This document shows positions 21,466-32,510 of a stretch of DNA of 64,000 nucleotides, one piece after another (positions within the stretch are counted from its first letter, which is position 1; the number at the start of each line of letters is the position of its first letter). The position numbers and the translations under genes are program-made. The DNA is taken from positions 521,367 through 585,366 of the forward strand of contig NW_022985567.1 of the NCBI RefSeq assembly GCF_010093815.1, given 5' to 3'. A model generated the notes under the pieces. That model made no database searches. It saw nothing but the letters and a program-made list of their open reading frames with translations, and was not told where the DNA came from. The DNA comes from Pseudovirgaria hyperparasitica (Eukaryota > Ascomycota > Dothideomycetes > Acrospermales > Acrospermaceae).

Positions 21466-24400
21466 ATGTCTTCCCCTACGTCAAGACGTTCTCAGAGGTC
21501 ATCGCAAAGTGGTACTCCTCGCCGCAAAGGTCGACAGTCACAGGTCCCTTCCAGCAGCCCAGCCCCCGTAACAGCAGATGAGCAATTACGATCAGAAGCC
21601 TCCAACAGGTCGAGCGTTCGAGGAACCCCGCGAGCTTCTCGTCTGCAACAGACTACAACAGCTTCATCTCCTCTGTTCTATCAGTCATCTCCAGCCAAAG
21701 GCTCTGGTGCAGCAAATGGTGCGGGTGCCAGCTCACCCCTGAGGCGGGGTGCTGGAACAGACGGCGACAGAACCCCAAGGCCCTCTAATCTTACGGCAAG
21801 AGGTAATATGTTCATGATCATGGCCATCGCTTTGCCTAACCATTACCACCAGATTCGTCCCCCATCCGATATGCCTCGAGTTCCAGTGCTGCGCCACGAA
21901 CAGGTCAACAAGGGACCGATATCCGTAGCGAAAGCAGCGGTCTCTTTGTTCGATCTTCGATATCTGGCCCTCCGGGCACAACAGCGCGCAATCGACGCAG
22001 TGATATCAATTCTGACCTCGTCGCGAACAGCTCTCAGCGGCGTCGCAGGCTTTTCGTTGACGAGAATGGAGTTGCCGTCGAAAATGACGGCGGCCCATCA
22101 GACGCTGCTACTTTCTCCAACCTCGATCCAGGTACTTCCGACGCAGATGTACTTGGCGGCGCTTCAACTAGAGTCATCTGGGGTACCAATGTGTCCATCC
22201 TTGACTCGATGAATGCCATGAAAGATTTCCTGATGCGATATCAGAAAAAGTATCGAATGATCAAAGATGGGGATCTTGATAAGGACGAACAGATTTCAGC
22301 CGACCACCCAGGAAATACAAAGGAGTACGTCGAAATGATGAAACAAATGCTTGACATGGGTGTAACGGCCCTCAATCTCGATGCCAGAAACTTGAAAGCC
22401 TATCCGCCGACCCGCAAGCTTTGGCACCAGCTGCAATCATTTCCCAATGAGATCATCCCACTCATGGATGTGGCTGTTAAGGACTGTATGTTGGAGCTGG
22501 CCGAGAAGAAGATGAACGACGTGCGAATGCAAGGTCCTCGAACTCAGGCACGGCGACAAGCAAGCTCAGTTCCACCTATGCCGAGCTCAGATATTGACAA
22601 TCAAGGCCAACCTTCTACCCCCGTTGCATCTGCAGAAATTCCAGATCTTGTTAGGGAAGTAGACACCAAGATATACCGGGTTCGCCCATTCGGTCTGGAC
22701 AATACCATCAATCTGAGAGAACTGGATCCAGGAGATATGGACAGGCTCATCAGCGTTAAAGGTCTTGTCATTCGCACAACGCCAATCATCCCGGACATGA
22801 AGGACGCATTCTTCCGCTGTGCAGTTTGCAGACACACAGTCAAGGTCGACATTGACCGTGGAATGATCGCGGAGCCCACAGTCTGCCCTCGCGCTGTTTG
22901 TGCCTCCGCAAACTCAATGCAGATCGTACATAATCGTTCGGGGTTTTCAGACAAGCAAGTCATAAAACTACAGGAAACCCCGGATAGCGTTCCTGACGGC
23001 CAAACACCACATGCCGTGTCTCTCTGTGCGTACGACGAACTAGTTGATGTTTGCAAAGCCGGTGATCGTGTAGAAATCACAGGGATCTTCAAGTGTAGCC
23101 AAGTACGCGTCAACCCCCGCATGCGCACCGTCAAGAATATCTTCAAGACATACGTGGATGCTTTACACATCCAGAAGGTCGATAAGCGCAGAATGGGTAT
23201 TGATGTGTCCACGATCGAAGAGGAACTTGCAGAGCAGGCCGCTGGCGGCATGGAAGAGACTCGCAAGGTCACTCCAGATGAGGAGGCGAAGATCAAAGAA
23301 GTCGCCACTCGGTCTGACGTTTACGAGCTGCTGTCACGATCTCTTGCACCGAGCATTTACGAAATGGACGACGTGAAGAAGGGAATTCTTCTTCAACTGT
23401 TTGGCGGCACGAACAAGTCGTTCCAGAAGGGAGGAAGCCCGAAATATCGGGGCGATATCAATGTGCTTCTATGCGGTGATCCATCAACTGCCAAGTCTCA
23501 GCTACTTCAATACGTCCACAAGATTGCCCCCAGAGGAGTATATACCTCGGGCAAGGGATCTTCTGCTGTTGGTTTGACGGCTTATGTTACGCGCGACCCA
23601 GAGACCAGACAGCTTGTCCTTGAATCTGGAGCTCTTGTGCTTTCTGACGGTGGTGTATGCTGTATTGACGAGTTTGACAAAATGTCTGAAAGCACACGGT
23701 CGGTCTTGCACGAAGTTATGGAACAGCAGACGGTATCAATTGCAAAGGCAGGAATTATCACGACATTGAACGCCAGGACGAGTATATTGGCCTCAGCCAA
23801 TCCTATTGGCAGCAAGTACAATATCAATCTGCCAGTTCCTCAAAATATCGACCTGCCCCCAACCCTCTTGAGTAGATTTGACCTAGTGTACTTGGTCCTA
23901 GATCGAATTGACGAGCAGAACGATCGACGCATGGCTCGTCACTTGGTCGGCATGTATCTTGAGGATACCCCTGAAAACGCTAGCGCAGCAGAGATATTGG
24001 TAAGGATTGCTAACCAGAAGCTTTCTGGTACCGACGCTAACTTGGTTCTCAGCCTGTGGAATTTCTCACATCATACATCTCGTATGCGCGCACAAACTGC
24101 CATCCTACTCTCACAGAAGCCGCCACGAAGACTCTGGTCGACTCGTATGTTGCACTGCGCGCGCTCGGATCCGACGTTCGAGCTGCAGAACGTCGAATCA
24201 CGGCCACGACGCGTCAACTCGAGAGTATGATCCGTCTAGCCGAGGCTCATGCCAAGATGCGACTGTCGAGTATTGTTGAAGAATCAGACGTTGTCGAAGC
24301 GGTGCGTCTCATCAAGTCTGCTATCAAACAAGCCGCGACAGATGCGCGCACTGGGCTGATTGATATGGGGCTCCTTACTGAAGGGACCAGTGCCAGCGAG

Positions 24401-24637
24401 CGCAAGCGCAAGGAAGAACTCCGTGCTGGTGTGCTGAGCATTGTGGATGAGATGTGTGGAGGAGGTGGTGCGGCTCGAGTCAGCGAGGTTGTTAAGAGGC
24501 TTGGTGAGGCCGTGAGTGCTCAGATCGAGTCACAGGAGGTGATGGACGCGCTGAAGTCGTTGGAGAGCGAGGGACGCGTGATGCTTGGTGGCGATGGCGC
24601 AAGGAGGACTGTCAGGAGAGTCACGGGCGTTGTATGA
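21466..24637 (+). CDS. mcm4: DNA replication licensing factor MCM4
   Basis: Exons 21466-21802, 21853-23999 and 24053-24637 (introns 50 and 53 nt) give 1022 residues. MCM4 is one of six subunits of the replicative helicase. The N-terminal 200 residues are Ser/Pro-rich with several SP/TP sites, the usual target of CDK and Cdc7. Next come the MCM OB region with zinc finger CAVCRHTV ... CPRAVC, then the AAA+ motor: GDPSTAKSQLLQY (Walker A), CCIDEFDKM (Walker B) and LLSRFDLVYLV (arginine finger). A winged helix closes the protein. MCM4 identity comes from DSSPIRYASSSS, GTNVSILDSMNAMKDFL and PVEFLTSYISYARTNCHP, which the splice junctions rebuild. Confidence 0.97.
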
Positions 24638-26470
24638 GCATGATAATTAAAGGTTATGTGGATTGATTGTATCAGCTGGGGGTAGCATGAGATGGCGACG
24701 ACAATGATCACGACAACGACGGCGGCATGGAATGGTATAGCATGGCATGGATTACTGTGGGTAATGAGCTCAGTGGTTTCGGTGGTGGTATCAAACCTTG
24801 TATTGTCTTTGCTCTGCTGCATGTCTACATTCTTATCATAGGCCCTCCCTCTTTTCCTCCTCTTTTCGACTTCTTTCAAGGCATTCAGGGATGCATACTA
24901 TGCGACTGATCTGCTGCTTGAGAAAACCCACATGATGGCTAAGCTCGACTCGACTCGAGATGCTGCTAGTCCTTAACACAAATTCAATTTCTGCACTCTG
25001 TTTCGAGCCAGAATTCGCTCTACGTTTGTTACCGATAGAGGGGCACTGATCTTGTAAGGGCGTTTTGGACCCCTTGGAACCTCATGTCTGTGTGCGTGTG
25101 TGTGCATGCATGCCCGAATATCGCCCGGTTTCCGCCTACGCCCTTCCGTCCCTGAGCCTGGTCCAAGCACCGGGTGCGTACTTATGAGCATGGGATTCGC
25201 TCGCAAAAGGGGTGCGTATATCTAGTACCATCCGCCACCACCGCTCTGGCCCTGCAGCCCTATAGGGTGGATCCATGCATGTCGCCGGGTGACCCTGATC
25301 AGATACACGCACAGAAATAGGACATGTCTGTTCTCCAGGGACATTGCTTATTTCTCCAAGGAGTAACCTCCCTGTCTTGATATCGTCGTCGTAGTCGGCG
25401 AGGCAGGTCAGGAAAACATTTGCGTACCGAAAGGAAAGGAATGGAGGCAGACTGACACGTGAAGACGGTATGGTTCACAGGGTGCAGGTTGTGGGACTGT
25501 GCACATGGATTCATATGCGAGAAATCTATGTGATGTGTGTGAAAGACAGTTCGATCGAGATCTAATTGGATGACGCCCTTTTCCGTTCCTTTGGATACTT
25601 ACTGTTGCTGTAAACATGGTTGGACTGCTAACGGCGGTGCTGCTCGCCGCGTGCAGGGGCTCGTCCCGGTGGATGATGATGCTAGCTAGTGAGGTGAAGG
25701 TGCTCGACGATGATGAAATATTGTTTCTTCTTCATGGAATCCTTGCATAGATTTTTTTTCCGGCATAGGGCCAGTAAAAGGAAATTTAAAGATTCAAGAA
25801 ATAGAAAGGGACCGGATCAGGGGGTCAGGGTGGGTCGTCCGGGTGTTCGCGAACCCTGATGTATTGTGATTGGAGACGCAGTAACACCTGGTACCTGACA
25901 AGGCGAGGTGAGAGAGCTACTACTGTAGCGCTTCACATATAATTAGAGATAGAATCAGATATAGCTAGAAAGATAACGGTACATAGGATATACTTTATGT
26001 ACGCCGAAGTACGCCGAAGTTCAAGACTCCGCGTATAACTCGTATACAAGCTAATACCATCTGGGTTGGTTTGGCAGGTAGGGCTAATTAGCGGCGAAAA
26101 GCAGGGAGCTCAAGCCTGCCTGTCATGTCGGCTGTGCCACGCGGGACTTTCGGTAGATCGGCGATAGTTGATCGCCTGCACGGGGTCCTAATGCAGCTGT
26201 GGATCCGCTCGCTTCTGCAGGCGCCGTTGGGAAGTGGAGCCCGTGTTGTCGTCCCCACCTAAGTAAGGTAGTAACTACCTTAGTACACTTTCGTACCATA
26301 CACACTGCACACCACTACCTACACCCACGCCCGGTAATTCCACGCTCCAGCTCCCTCTCCCACCTACTGTGCCCAACTACTGTGTGCATCAGATCTCTCG
26401 ACACTCGAGCAAAAGCTCGGACCGACTGCAAGAAAGACAAACTCATCCTCTCTGTCGATGTAGAGATACC
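24638..26470. other. Long intergenic region at the edge of the accessory segment
   Basis: 1.8 kb without a supportable gene. It holds a GT-rich patch near 25085-25112, a run of eight T near 25752, a 10-bp direct duplication ACGCCGAAGT at 26001-26020 and a 17-bp palindrome at 26265-26281. Open frames here have no signal peptide, motif or usable splice sites. The last 200 bp are probably the promoter of the first DUF3328 gene. Confidence 0.5.
26265..26281. promoter_or_regulatory. Palindrome AAGGTAGT-A-ACTACCTT above the first DUF3328 gene
   Basis: Two perfect 8-bp arms around one base, about 190 bp above the ATG at 26471. A second ACTACCT half-site lies at 26314-26320. The shape suits a dimeric regulator, but I recognise no factor for it. 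Confidence 0.35.
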
Positions 26471-27266
26471 ATGTCCATTGCAGCTACTAAACAAACAATG
26501 TCTTCGCCCAAGTACGAATACACCAGTCTGTCCGATTCTCACGACGAGATGAAGGAGGACGGTCTCATCGCTCGTCCTCATGCTTCCCATACTGGGATCA
26601 ATCGATGGGGCTTCTTCGCTGCCGGCGTGTTGTCGACGCTCGCTGCAGTCTTCGTCGTCTGGGTCGTCAGTCTACATGTTCACATCCCAGCACATAACTC
26701 TGAAGCTGATGGTACGTCAATGCCTTACAAAATACAAGCAAATATACATCTATTCCCCCCAATAAAATCGATCTATCTACTGCTACACAACTGAGCCAGT
26801 TTATGCCAAACTAACGAACACATCAGCTCTCCTCCTCCTCCGCAAACCACACTTCATGACACACGCCACTGAGTCCATCTACGCCGTGCCACAATCCGTG
26901 CAGTCCGACGAGGACTGGCGTCTGCTCTTCCCACTGCGCGGTGCCCGCTTCACGAGCGAGGACGAGGCTCGCCCGTTTACGCTGTCTGTCTTCCACCAGC
27001 TGCATTGTCTGGCCAGTATCCGGCGCGTGTACTTTGACCTGCAGACGGGCGAGGGCAGTGCTATTGATGCGTCGACACATGGGCATATCCGGCACTGTAT
27101 TGACTTTCTGCGGCAGGTGGTGATGTGTAATGCGGATCGCACCAAGGAGATTTATGGGACGGATAGCTTTGAGGCGCAGCATATGTGTTACGATTGGGAT
27201 GAGGTTCTGGAGAGTACGGAGCCGTGGACGTTGGCTCTTGAGGACAAGGATGAGGATGAGGAATAG
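26471..27266 (+). CDS. DUF3328 / UstYa-like membrane-anchored oxidase or cyclase
   Basis: Exons 26471-26711 and 26827-27266 (115-nt intron) give 226 residues. Family members in known clusters act in oxidative cyclisation of the peptide. Visible are one transmembrane segment (about 47-70, GFFAAGVLSTLAAVFVVWVVS) and then the two diagnostic HxxHC motifs: HQLHC (137-141) and HIRHC (167-171), the second followed by IDFLRQVVMC. A YAVPQSVQSDEDWRLLFP stretch before them is also usual. The topology puts the motifs in the secretory lumen with the precursor. It converges on the second DUF3328 gene with 146 bp between stops. An alternative start at the Met ten residues in (MSSPKYEY) is possible. Confidence 0.9.
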
Positions 27267-27412
27267 GGGGGCGCGTTATTTTGTGCTGCTAGCTCAGGCT
27301 GTGAGACAGATTGGACTTATGTCGAGTAGTATAGGGAGAAGAAATGCTTATCATGATGAAGCGAGTATTTTATGACGCACAACACGACGGAAAACTTAAT
27401 TTAAGACGTATG

Positions 27413-28390
27413 TTACAAAGTCGGATTCTTCAACACACTCATCTCCTCCGCTGAGATCTGCCTGTCTGCCGTTGATGCCATCAGCGCATCCCAATCCACA
27501 CAGCGCTCCAGGATGCGCGTGCCGTTGACCATAGGCTTCGTGCTTTTATCCCAATACATAGTGATCAGGTCTGAGACGTCAGGGTGGCACATAAGAACAG
27601 CCCTGAGCCGATCCATGCAATGGTCTGCTCCAGTCAGCTGAACAGTTTCCTGCTGGATGCCTCTTCTACATGGCCAAAAGATGGACATATCTTTTTTTAA
27701 AAAAAAAAACCAGAAAGGAACAGTGCAAAACTTACCAACATGCTCAGAAATGTACTTCACCTCATACTCGGTAGCATTGGGATAGTAGTAATCGCGGTCC
27801 TTCCACATACGCGCAAAATTCAGACAGTGCAGCTCATGAAACACGCCCAGCCAGGCAAGATAGCCACTGTCGCCGCTACCAGCATCATCAGTATCTCCGT
27901 CGCCGCCCATGGCAACGCTCGTGCGGCCATTGCGTGCCAGTTCGGCTGCGGTGACGCGGATGCGTTTGCGGTCCAGTAGCGAGTCCCACTGTGCGTCCAT
28001 GTCTGGCGTTGGCGGGCCAAAGTAGCCGCTTGTGGAGCGCAGTTCCTGTGGCGTGGATGCGTACTGGATGTCGAGGCTGGGGATGGCGAGGAGGGCTGTC
28101 TGGCCGGGTGCTGGGTAGTCTGCGGCGTGTGAGTGGAAGGGGAAGAAGGAGGCATTCGTGTAGATGTAGAGCCAGGCGAAGAAGGTGTAGCAAAAGATGA
28201 GGAGTGTGTGTATGATTACAGAGCGTGTGAGATGGGGCATTTTGGATTTTAGAGGGGTTGTGTGGGTGCGTTGGAGCCATGGAGTTGTGTCGTCGATGTC
28301 GTTGTCATCGTCGTCATTGATGGTGGTGCTGTTTATGTCGGTGTCGAAGGAGGTGGTGGATTTGAGGAGGTGGGCGTGTTCGATGGCCAT
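27413..28390 (-). CDS. DUF3328 / UstYa-like membrane-anchored protein, second copy
   Basis: Exons 27736-28390 and 27413-27624 give 288 residues. It has an Asp-rich N-terminal cytosolic part, one transmembrane segment (about 57-78), then HELHC (185-189) and HVDHC (217-221), the family metal-binding-type motifs. The intron 27625-27735 is 111 nt, a multiple of three without a stop, so retained message would insert 37 residues inside HVDHC and break it; the spliced form is clearly the functional one. The intron carries a T7/A10-like homopolymer. A Gly/Asp-rich insert (about 161-176) just before the first motif is unusual. Ustiloxin clusters also carry two such genes. Confidence 0.9.
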   Translation of the reverse strand: MAIEHAHLLKSTTSFDTDINSTTINDDDDNDIDDTTPWLQRTHTTPLKSKMPHLTRSVIIHTLLIFCYTFFAWLYIYTNASFFPFHSHAADYPAPGQTALLAIPSLDIQYASTPQELRSTSGYFGPPTPDMDAQWDSLLDRKRIRVTAAELARNGRTSVAMGGDGDTDDAGSGDSGYLAWLGVFHELHCLNFARMWKDRDYYYPNATEYEVKYISEHVGKFCTVPFWFFFLKKDMSIFWPCRRGIQQETVQLTGADHCMDRLRAVLMCHPDVSDLITMYWDKSTKPMVNGTRILERCVDWDALMASTADRQISAEEMSVLKNPTL

Positions 28391-29089
28391 GGTGTTTTGT
28401 TGGTGTGAGGTAGACTTTGATGTGCGATGGTAGGCAGTGGGAATGACTGTGGTATCGCGATTACAAGGACCACACGTCTGGAGTGTATCTTCAGTCTTGT
28501 GGATGTGGAAGCTTGCTCAGTATTCTGAGAGGCTGTAGTAGAAGGAAGGGGGACTAATCATTGACGAGGCGCATGGACCATATCCAAGCTCACGAAGAAG
28601 TGCAAGTGTATGGCTCGCCTACAGCATTTGAGGGGTTCCTGCCGTTCACGGGTGTATTACCGTTGTTTCCATATTGCCATGATGCAGAAACTAAAACTAG
28701 TCCCCAAGCCAGGGTCCCCAGTCACACTTTCATCCCGTCACGCCATGCTCCTGTCCATGCGAGGTATTCCTCGCCGATGTCAGCCTTTCCAAACGACTTT
28801 TCACCAATGATTTTTCATCCCTTCACGTCGACTTCGTTTACGGGTGCACTGTCATATCGGGCCAGAGCGGTATATCCCGTCTGTTGTGTTCGTGCATGGG
28901 CCTCGCAAAGGTACACCCCCCTTGAGGGATACCACTTCTTACGCGGGCCCAAACGTGTCATTTCAGCGCGACCCAATGGATTATTGTGAACCCTTATTGA
29001 ACTAGGTGTTCTTGATACGAGGTACTCTTCAATTGTCGTCCTAGGATAGACAGGAAGTCATGCCAAGCAGGCTGTTGGATGCAGACGCC

Positions 29090-29168
29090 GATGCTAGATG
29101 CTAGATGCTAGATGCCAGCTGCTCAGATGCTAGATGATGGATGCTGGGTCCTGGATCCCAGATGCTAA
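29090..29168. repeat. Imperfect GATGCTA short tandem repeat
   Basis: GATGCTA occurs three times back to back from 29090 and again, degenerate, through 29168 (GATGCCA, GATGATG, GATGCTG). Confidence 0.7.
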
Positions 29169-30483
29169 TGCAGGTGATCTACAGGTCCAGTGAGCAATCT
29201 GAGATCTTCATGTCAAGGTTGCATGCAGGTGATGTTCCTCCAAGGTTCGGTTCTTAGATAAGGTAAGGTTGGTATTTGAGTGCTTAGGTAATTCTAGTGT
29301 GAAGCTTTGCGTAGCGCTAGGACGCTTACGGGACTAGCGCCATCGGCCCGTTCTAGGTAGACATATCGGCGACTCAACGTCGCGGCCAGAGAAGCTGTCT
29401 TCATGTTACTTTCTACATAGTGTATCTGTCGTAAGAGACATCGTATTGACGAGTGTTCTTACACATACATCAGATCATCACCGCTCCTTGCGTCAACTCT
29501 TTTGCCTTCTTCCCAAGACGCCACCAGTCACCACCACCAGCTTCACTACCGCATCCGTACACCCTTGAGGGGTCAAGATAGTTCCTTGGAAGGCTGTGAC
29601 TCCCTTAGATCCACGAGTGTTTACGATCTTCTATTGCTCCCCCTCCCTTGGTAGCAGTATCAAAGGTAATCTGAGTCTGGGCACATCCGTCTGGTCCACA
29701 TTCATTCTCCATTCCAAGATCAGTGGTAACCACAGCGTTCTACTGGCTCGGGACCATTCCACTAGAACAGTGAGAGCAAGGCCGGAACGCCCTTCGTAGC
29801 TGGCTTTACATGGTGTTCCTGCCGCGTATGGCGCCAAGTAGTGTGGTCAAGGACGGTCACGATGGATGTACCAGAAGCTCCGTCGGCAGCGTTATTGACC
29901 CGATTCCTGCGCCCGCTATCAAAAATCTGACTCTATCTCATTGGCGTAATGCTGATAATAGTCTGGTGCTGCTCATGCAATGCATCCGGTAGGCTTTTCT
30001 ATGCGCTGCGTCCGGCTTGTTATGCTCTGATCCCGTCTGCTTGGTCCGCTTCACATCAAGACCACATATGATTGTTCAATAATTGCACCCAATGCTACTT
30101 CCATATTCCACATGAGCACAAGCCACTTCCCTCTCGGGAACTCGTCATGGGCACGTATTCGCCGGGCTCTTATCTTTTCACCCACATTCCACGCTAGCCC
30201 GACTTCCTTCATGTTTTTTGAGCGTGCTCGTTCTGCCTCCATCTTCCGATCACGTTGCGTGCGCTCTCAAACTCTTCACCTCTGGTTTACTATCCTGTTG
30301 TACGGCACAGCTTTTAGTCAGTCAGCTCTTCGTGTACGTTGGGCTCTCAACTCTGGATCCCAACCATCCATGCCATATCGGTAAAAGGAGATTCTATAAG
30401 CCTTCCCCTTCCAGACGACCAGACTCGCCACCCAGAAAACGCTTTGTTCACCGTACACCCCATTCGCCAAGCATCTCAAATAC

Positions 30484-30489
30484 TATAAA
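30484..30489 (+). promoter_or_regulatory. Candidate TATA box of the precursor gene
   Basis: TATAAA 145 bp above the precursor ATG, followed by a pyrimidine-rich leader. This is typical of strongly expressed fungal secreted-protein genes. Confidence 0.4.
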
Positions 30490-30633
30490 CGTCGCTCTCA
30501 CGTCCATATTTAAAATTTTCTTCCACTGCTTCTCTGTCCCAAAACCCTCGACTTACCATCCAGTCCTCACGCTTTCAAAGTACAATACCTATCAATCTCC
30601 ATTCAAGAACCAGCCAACCACTTTGATCTCAAC

Positions 30634-31372
30634 ATGCAGTTCATCACCACTGTTGCCCTTATGGCTGTTATAGCTACCGGTACTGTTGCTGCCCCTACGA
30701 AGCTTCACGTTGGTGAGTAGATCCCAATTTTCCTTGCTGCATATATACATACCAGCTTTCCACATACTAACAACTACCCAGCGCACCTCGTCTCAAAGAC
30801 TGTCGCTGATGATGATGTGGTCTATCCTGAGTACAAGCGCGGTGACACTGGTAAGCCTTTGAGCATACAGTAATTTTCCAGATAGAGCTTGCTAACGGTT
30901 TTTAGTGTCACGCAACTTGGTTGATGACGACGTAGTCTATCCTGACTATAAGCGTGGTTTGGTTGACGACGATGTTGTCTACCCTGACTACAAACGTGAC
31001 CTGGTCGACGACGATGTTGTCTACCCTGACTACAAACGTGACCTGGTCGACGACGATGTTGTCTACCCTGACTACAAACGTGACCTGGTCGATGATGACG
31101 TTGTGTATCCCGACTACAAGCGCGATCTGGTTGATGATGATGTGGTCTACCCTGACTACAAGCGCGGTCTGGTTGATGATGATGTGGTCTACCCTGACTA
31201 CAAGCGCGGTCTCGTCGATGACGATGTCGTATATCCTGACTACAAGCGCGACCTGGTTGACGACGACGTTGTTTACCCCGACTACAAGCGTGACCTGGTC
31301 GATGATGACGTTGTCTATCCCGACTACAAGCGTGACCTGGTCGATGATGACGTTGTCTATCCCGATTATTAG
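30634..31372 (+). CDS. Kex2-processed repeat precursor of a dikaritin-type RiPP
   Basis: Exons 30634-30712, 30782-30850 and 30906-31372 (introns 69 and 55 nt) give 204 residues. Residues 1-20 are a signal peptide (MQFITTVALMAVIATGTVAA). There follow twelve copies of a unit of form (D/G)LVDDDVVYPDYKR. The first copy, in exon 2, reads ADDDVVYPEYKR; the other eleven are in exon 3 with the core identical in all. Eleven copies end with Lys-Arg, the Kex2 site; the twelfth ends at Tyr directly before the stop, so the peptide end is defined by KR removal. The likely core is VVYPDY or a longer DDDVVYPDY. Between DUF3328 genes and a tyrosinase, this is the expected form of a dikaritin precursor. The core is not one I know (ustiloxin YAIG, phomopsin YVIPID, asperipin FYYTGY). 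Confidence 0.9.
30917..31369 (+). repeat. 42-bp in-frame tandem repeat of the precursor
   Basis: Eleven head-to-tail units with boundaries at 30956, 30998, 31040, 31082, 31124, 31166, 31208, 31250, 31292 and 31334. Units 30998-31039 and 31040-31081 are identical base for base. Differences among the others are almost all silent third positions, apart from Asp/Gly at the first codon. Confidence 0.95.
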
Positions 31373-32284
31373 GCGTAAAAGTCATTCTCCCTTATCATTC
31401 TGACGGATTTTCCTTCATATATGGGCACGTCTCTTGATGTAAACATGGAGCTGTTGGTGCAAGAGTGTAACACTTCTTCTCCATGTTAAGAGCTGGAACA
31501 GCTATGGAATACTTTGATTGCAAGTTGCTGAGGGTCCTTTGATGGCTTAGTGTTATCATGGTCTTATAGTATCATTGACATATCAGATACATCATATCTT
31601 CATCTACCCATGTGACTACCGCATCTATTCGCCTGAACTCATTACCAATGACATACGCCATAGCTTCTTCCCACATCCATCGAACATTCAGAATCATCAT
31701 CAGTCCAGTTCTCAGCCAACCTCGTATTGCACCCAACATTCTTCACAGCCCCTCCTCTCGGAATATAAGCCACTCATCAGCAACCATAACAAACATCCAA
31801 GTCCAGAAGCGACCATCCTGCCGCAAGAAGCAACCACAGTTACCAAACTGCCTAGCTAAGCGCCGTGTATAATTTGAAATCCTCCGTGCCGCGAGCGCCG
31901 CCCAGTAGCTACTTGTTGATAACAAATTCTGTATAAGCGCCCTATAAGCGCTAAAAGTCGCGGGAAATACCCGCTGTTTGGGGGGGGGCTGTCCGGGTCC
32001 CGTCGGACATGTCAGGAGATATGTCTGACTTGGGACCGGAGCGATGTCTATAGCGTGGCATGGTATTACATTGCATGGCATGGCATGGAATGGAGGCTGA
32101 TGCGGGGGAGGACCCACAGGGCTGTGTGTGTTTGTATGTGTGTGTGTGTGCTATGGCTTGCAGGTAGGAGGTCTAGGCAGACGGACAGACAAACGAACTA
32201 TTCACTGATGGACCGTGTCTTGACGTTGGAGGAGGATGGTTTTGATTGGGGGGATTTTCCGAGGGGGGGACGGAAGGGTGTTGG

Positions 32285-32285
<1 letters not shown>

Positions 32286-32327
<42 letters not shown>
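32286..32327. repeat. (TG)21 microsatellite
   Basis: Uninterrupted TG dinucleotides over 42 bp. Confidence 0.95.
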
Positions 32328-32328
<1 letters not shown>

Positions 32329-32385
32329 TGATTTGAGTTTTTTGGTGAACGGGGTCGGATGGAGATGGACGGACGATGGACGATG

Positions 32386-32510
32386 GATGATGATGATGAT
32401 GATAATGATGATGATAATGATGATGATAATGATGATGATAATGATGATGATAATGATGATGATAATGATGATGATAATGATGATGATAATGATGATGATG
32501 ATGATGATGA
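32386..32510. repeat. (GATGATGATAAT)n minisatellite
   Basis: About 125 bp of a 12-bp unit GATGATGATAAT with pure GAT runs at both ends. Confidence 0.95.

Larger units (their letters stand above)
28391..30633. other. Long intergenic region between DUF3328 copy 2 and the precursor
   Basis: 2.2 kb. No supportable gene. It contains a cluster of GATGCTA-like short repeats at 29090-29168 and the precursor promoter at its right end, where a TATAAA lies at 30484-30489 and the leader is C/T-rich. Confidence 0.5.

Noticed and set aside
28561-30400. Additional cluster genes between DUF3328 copy 2 and the precursor
   Set aside because: Open frames are short, have no motif and do not join by plausible introns.
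30917-31369. CRISPR-like array
   Set aside because: Units abut directly without unique spacers, are in frame, and the organism is eukaryotic.
30822-31403. Long open frames in other phases and on the minus strand across the precursor repeats
   Set aside because: A 42-bp unit stays open in several frames. Only the frame with signal peptide, KR sites and proper introns makes sense.
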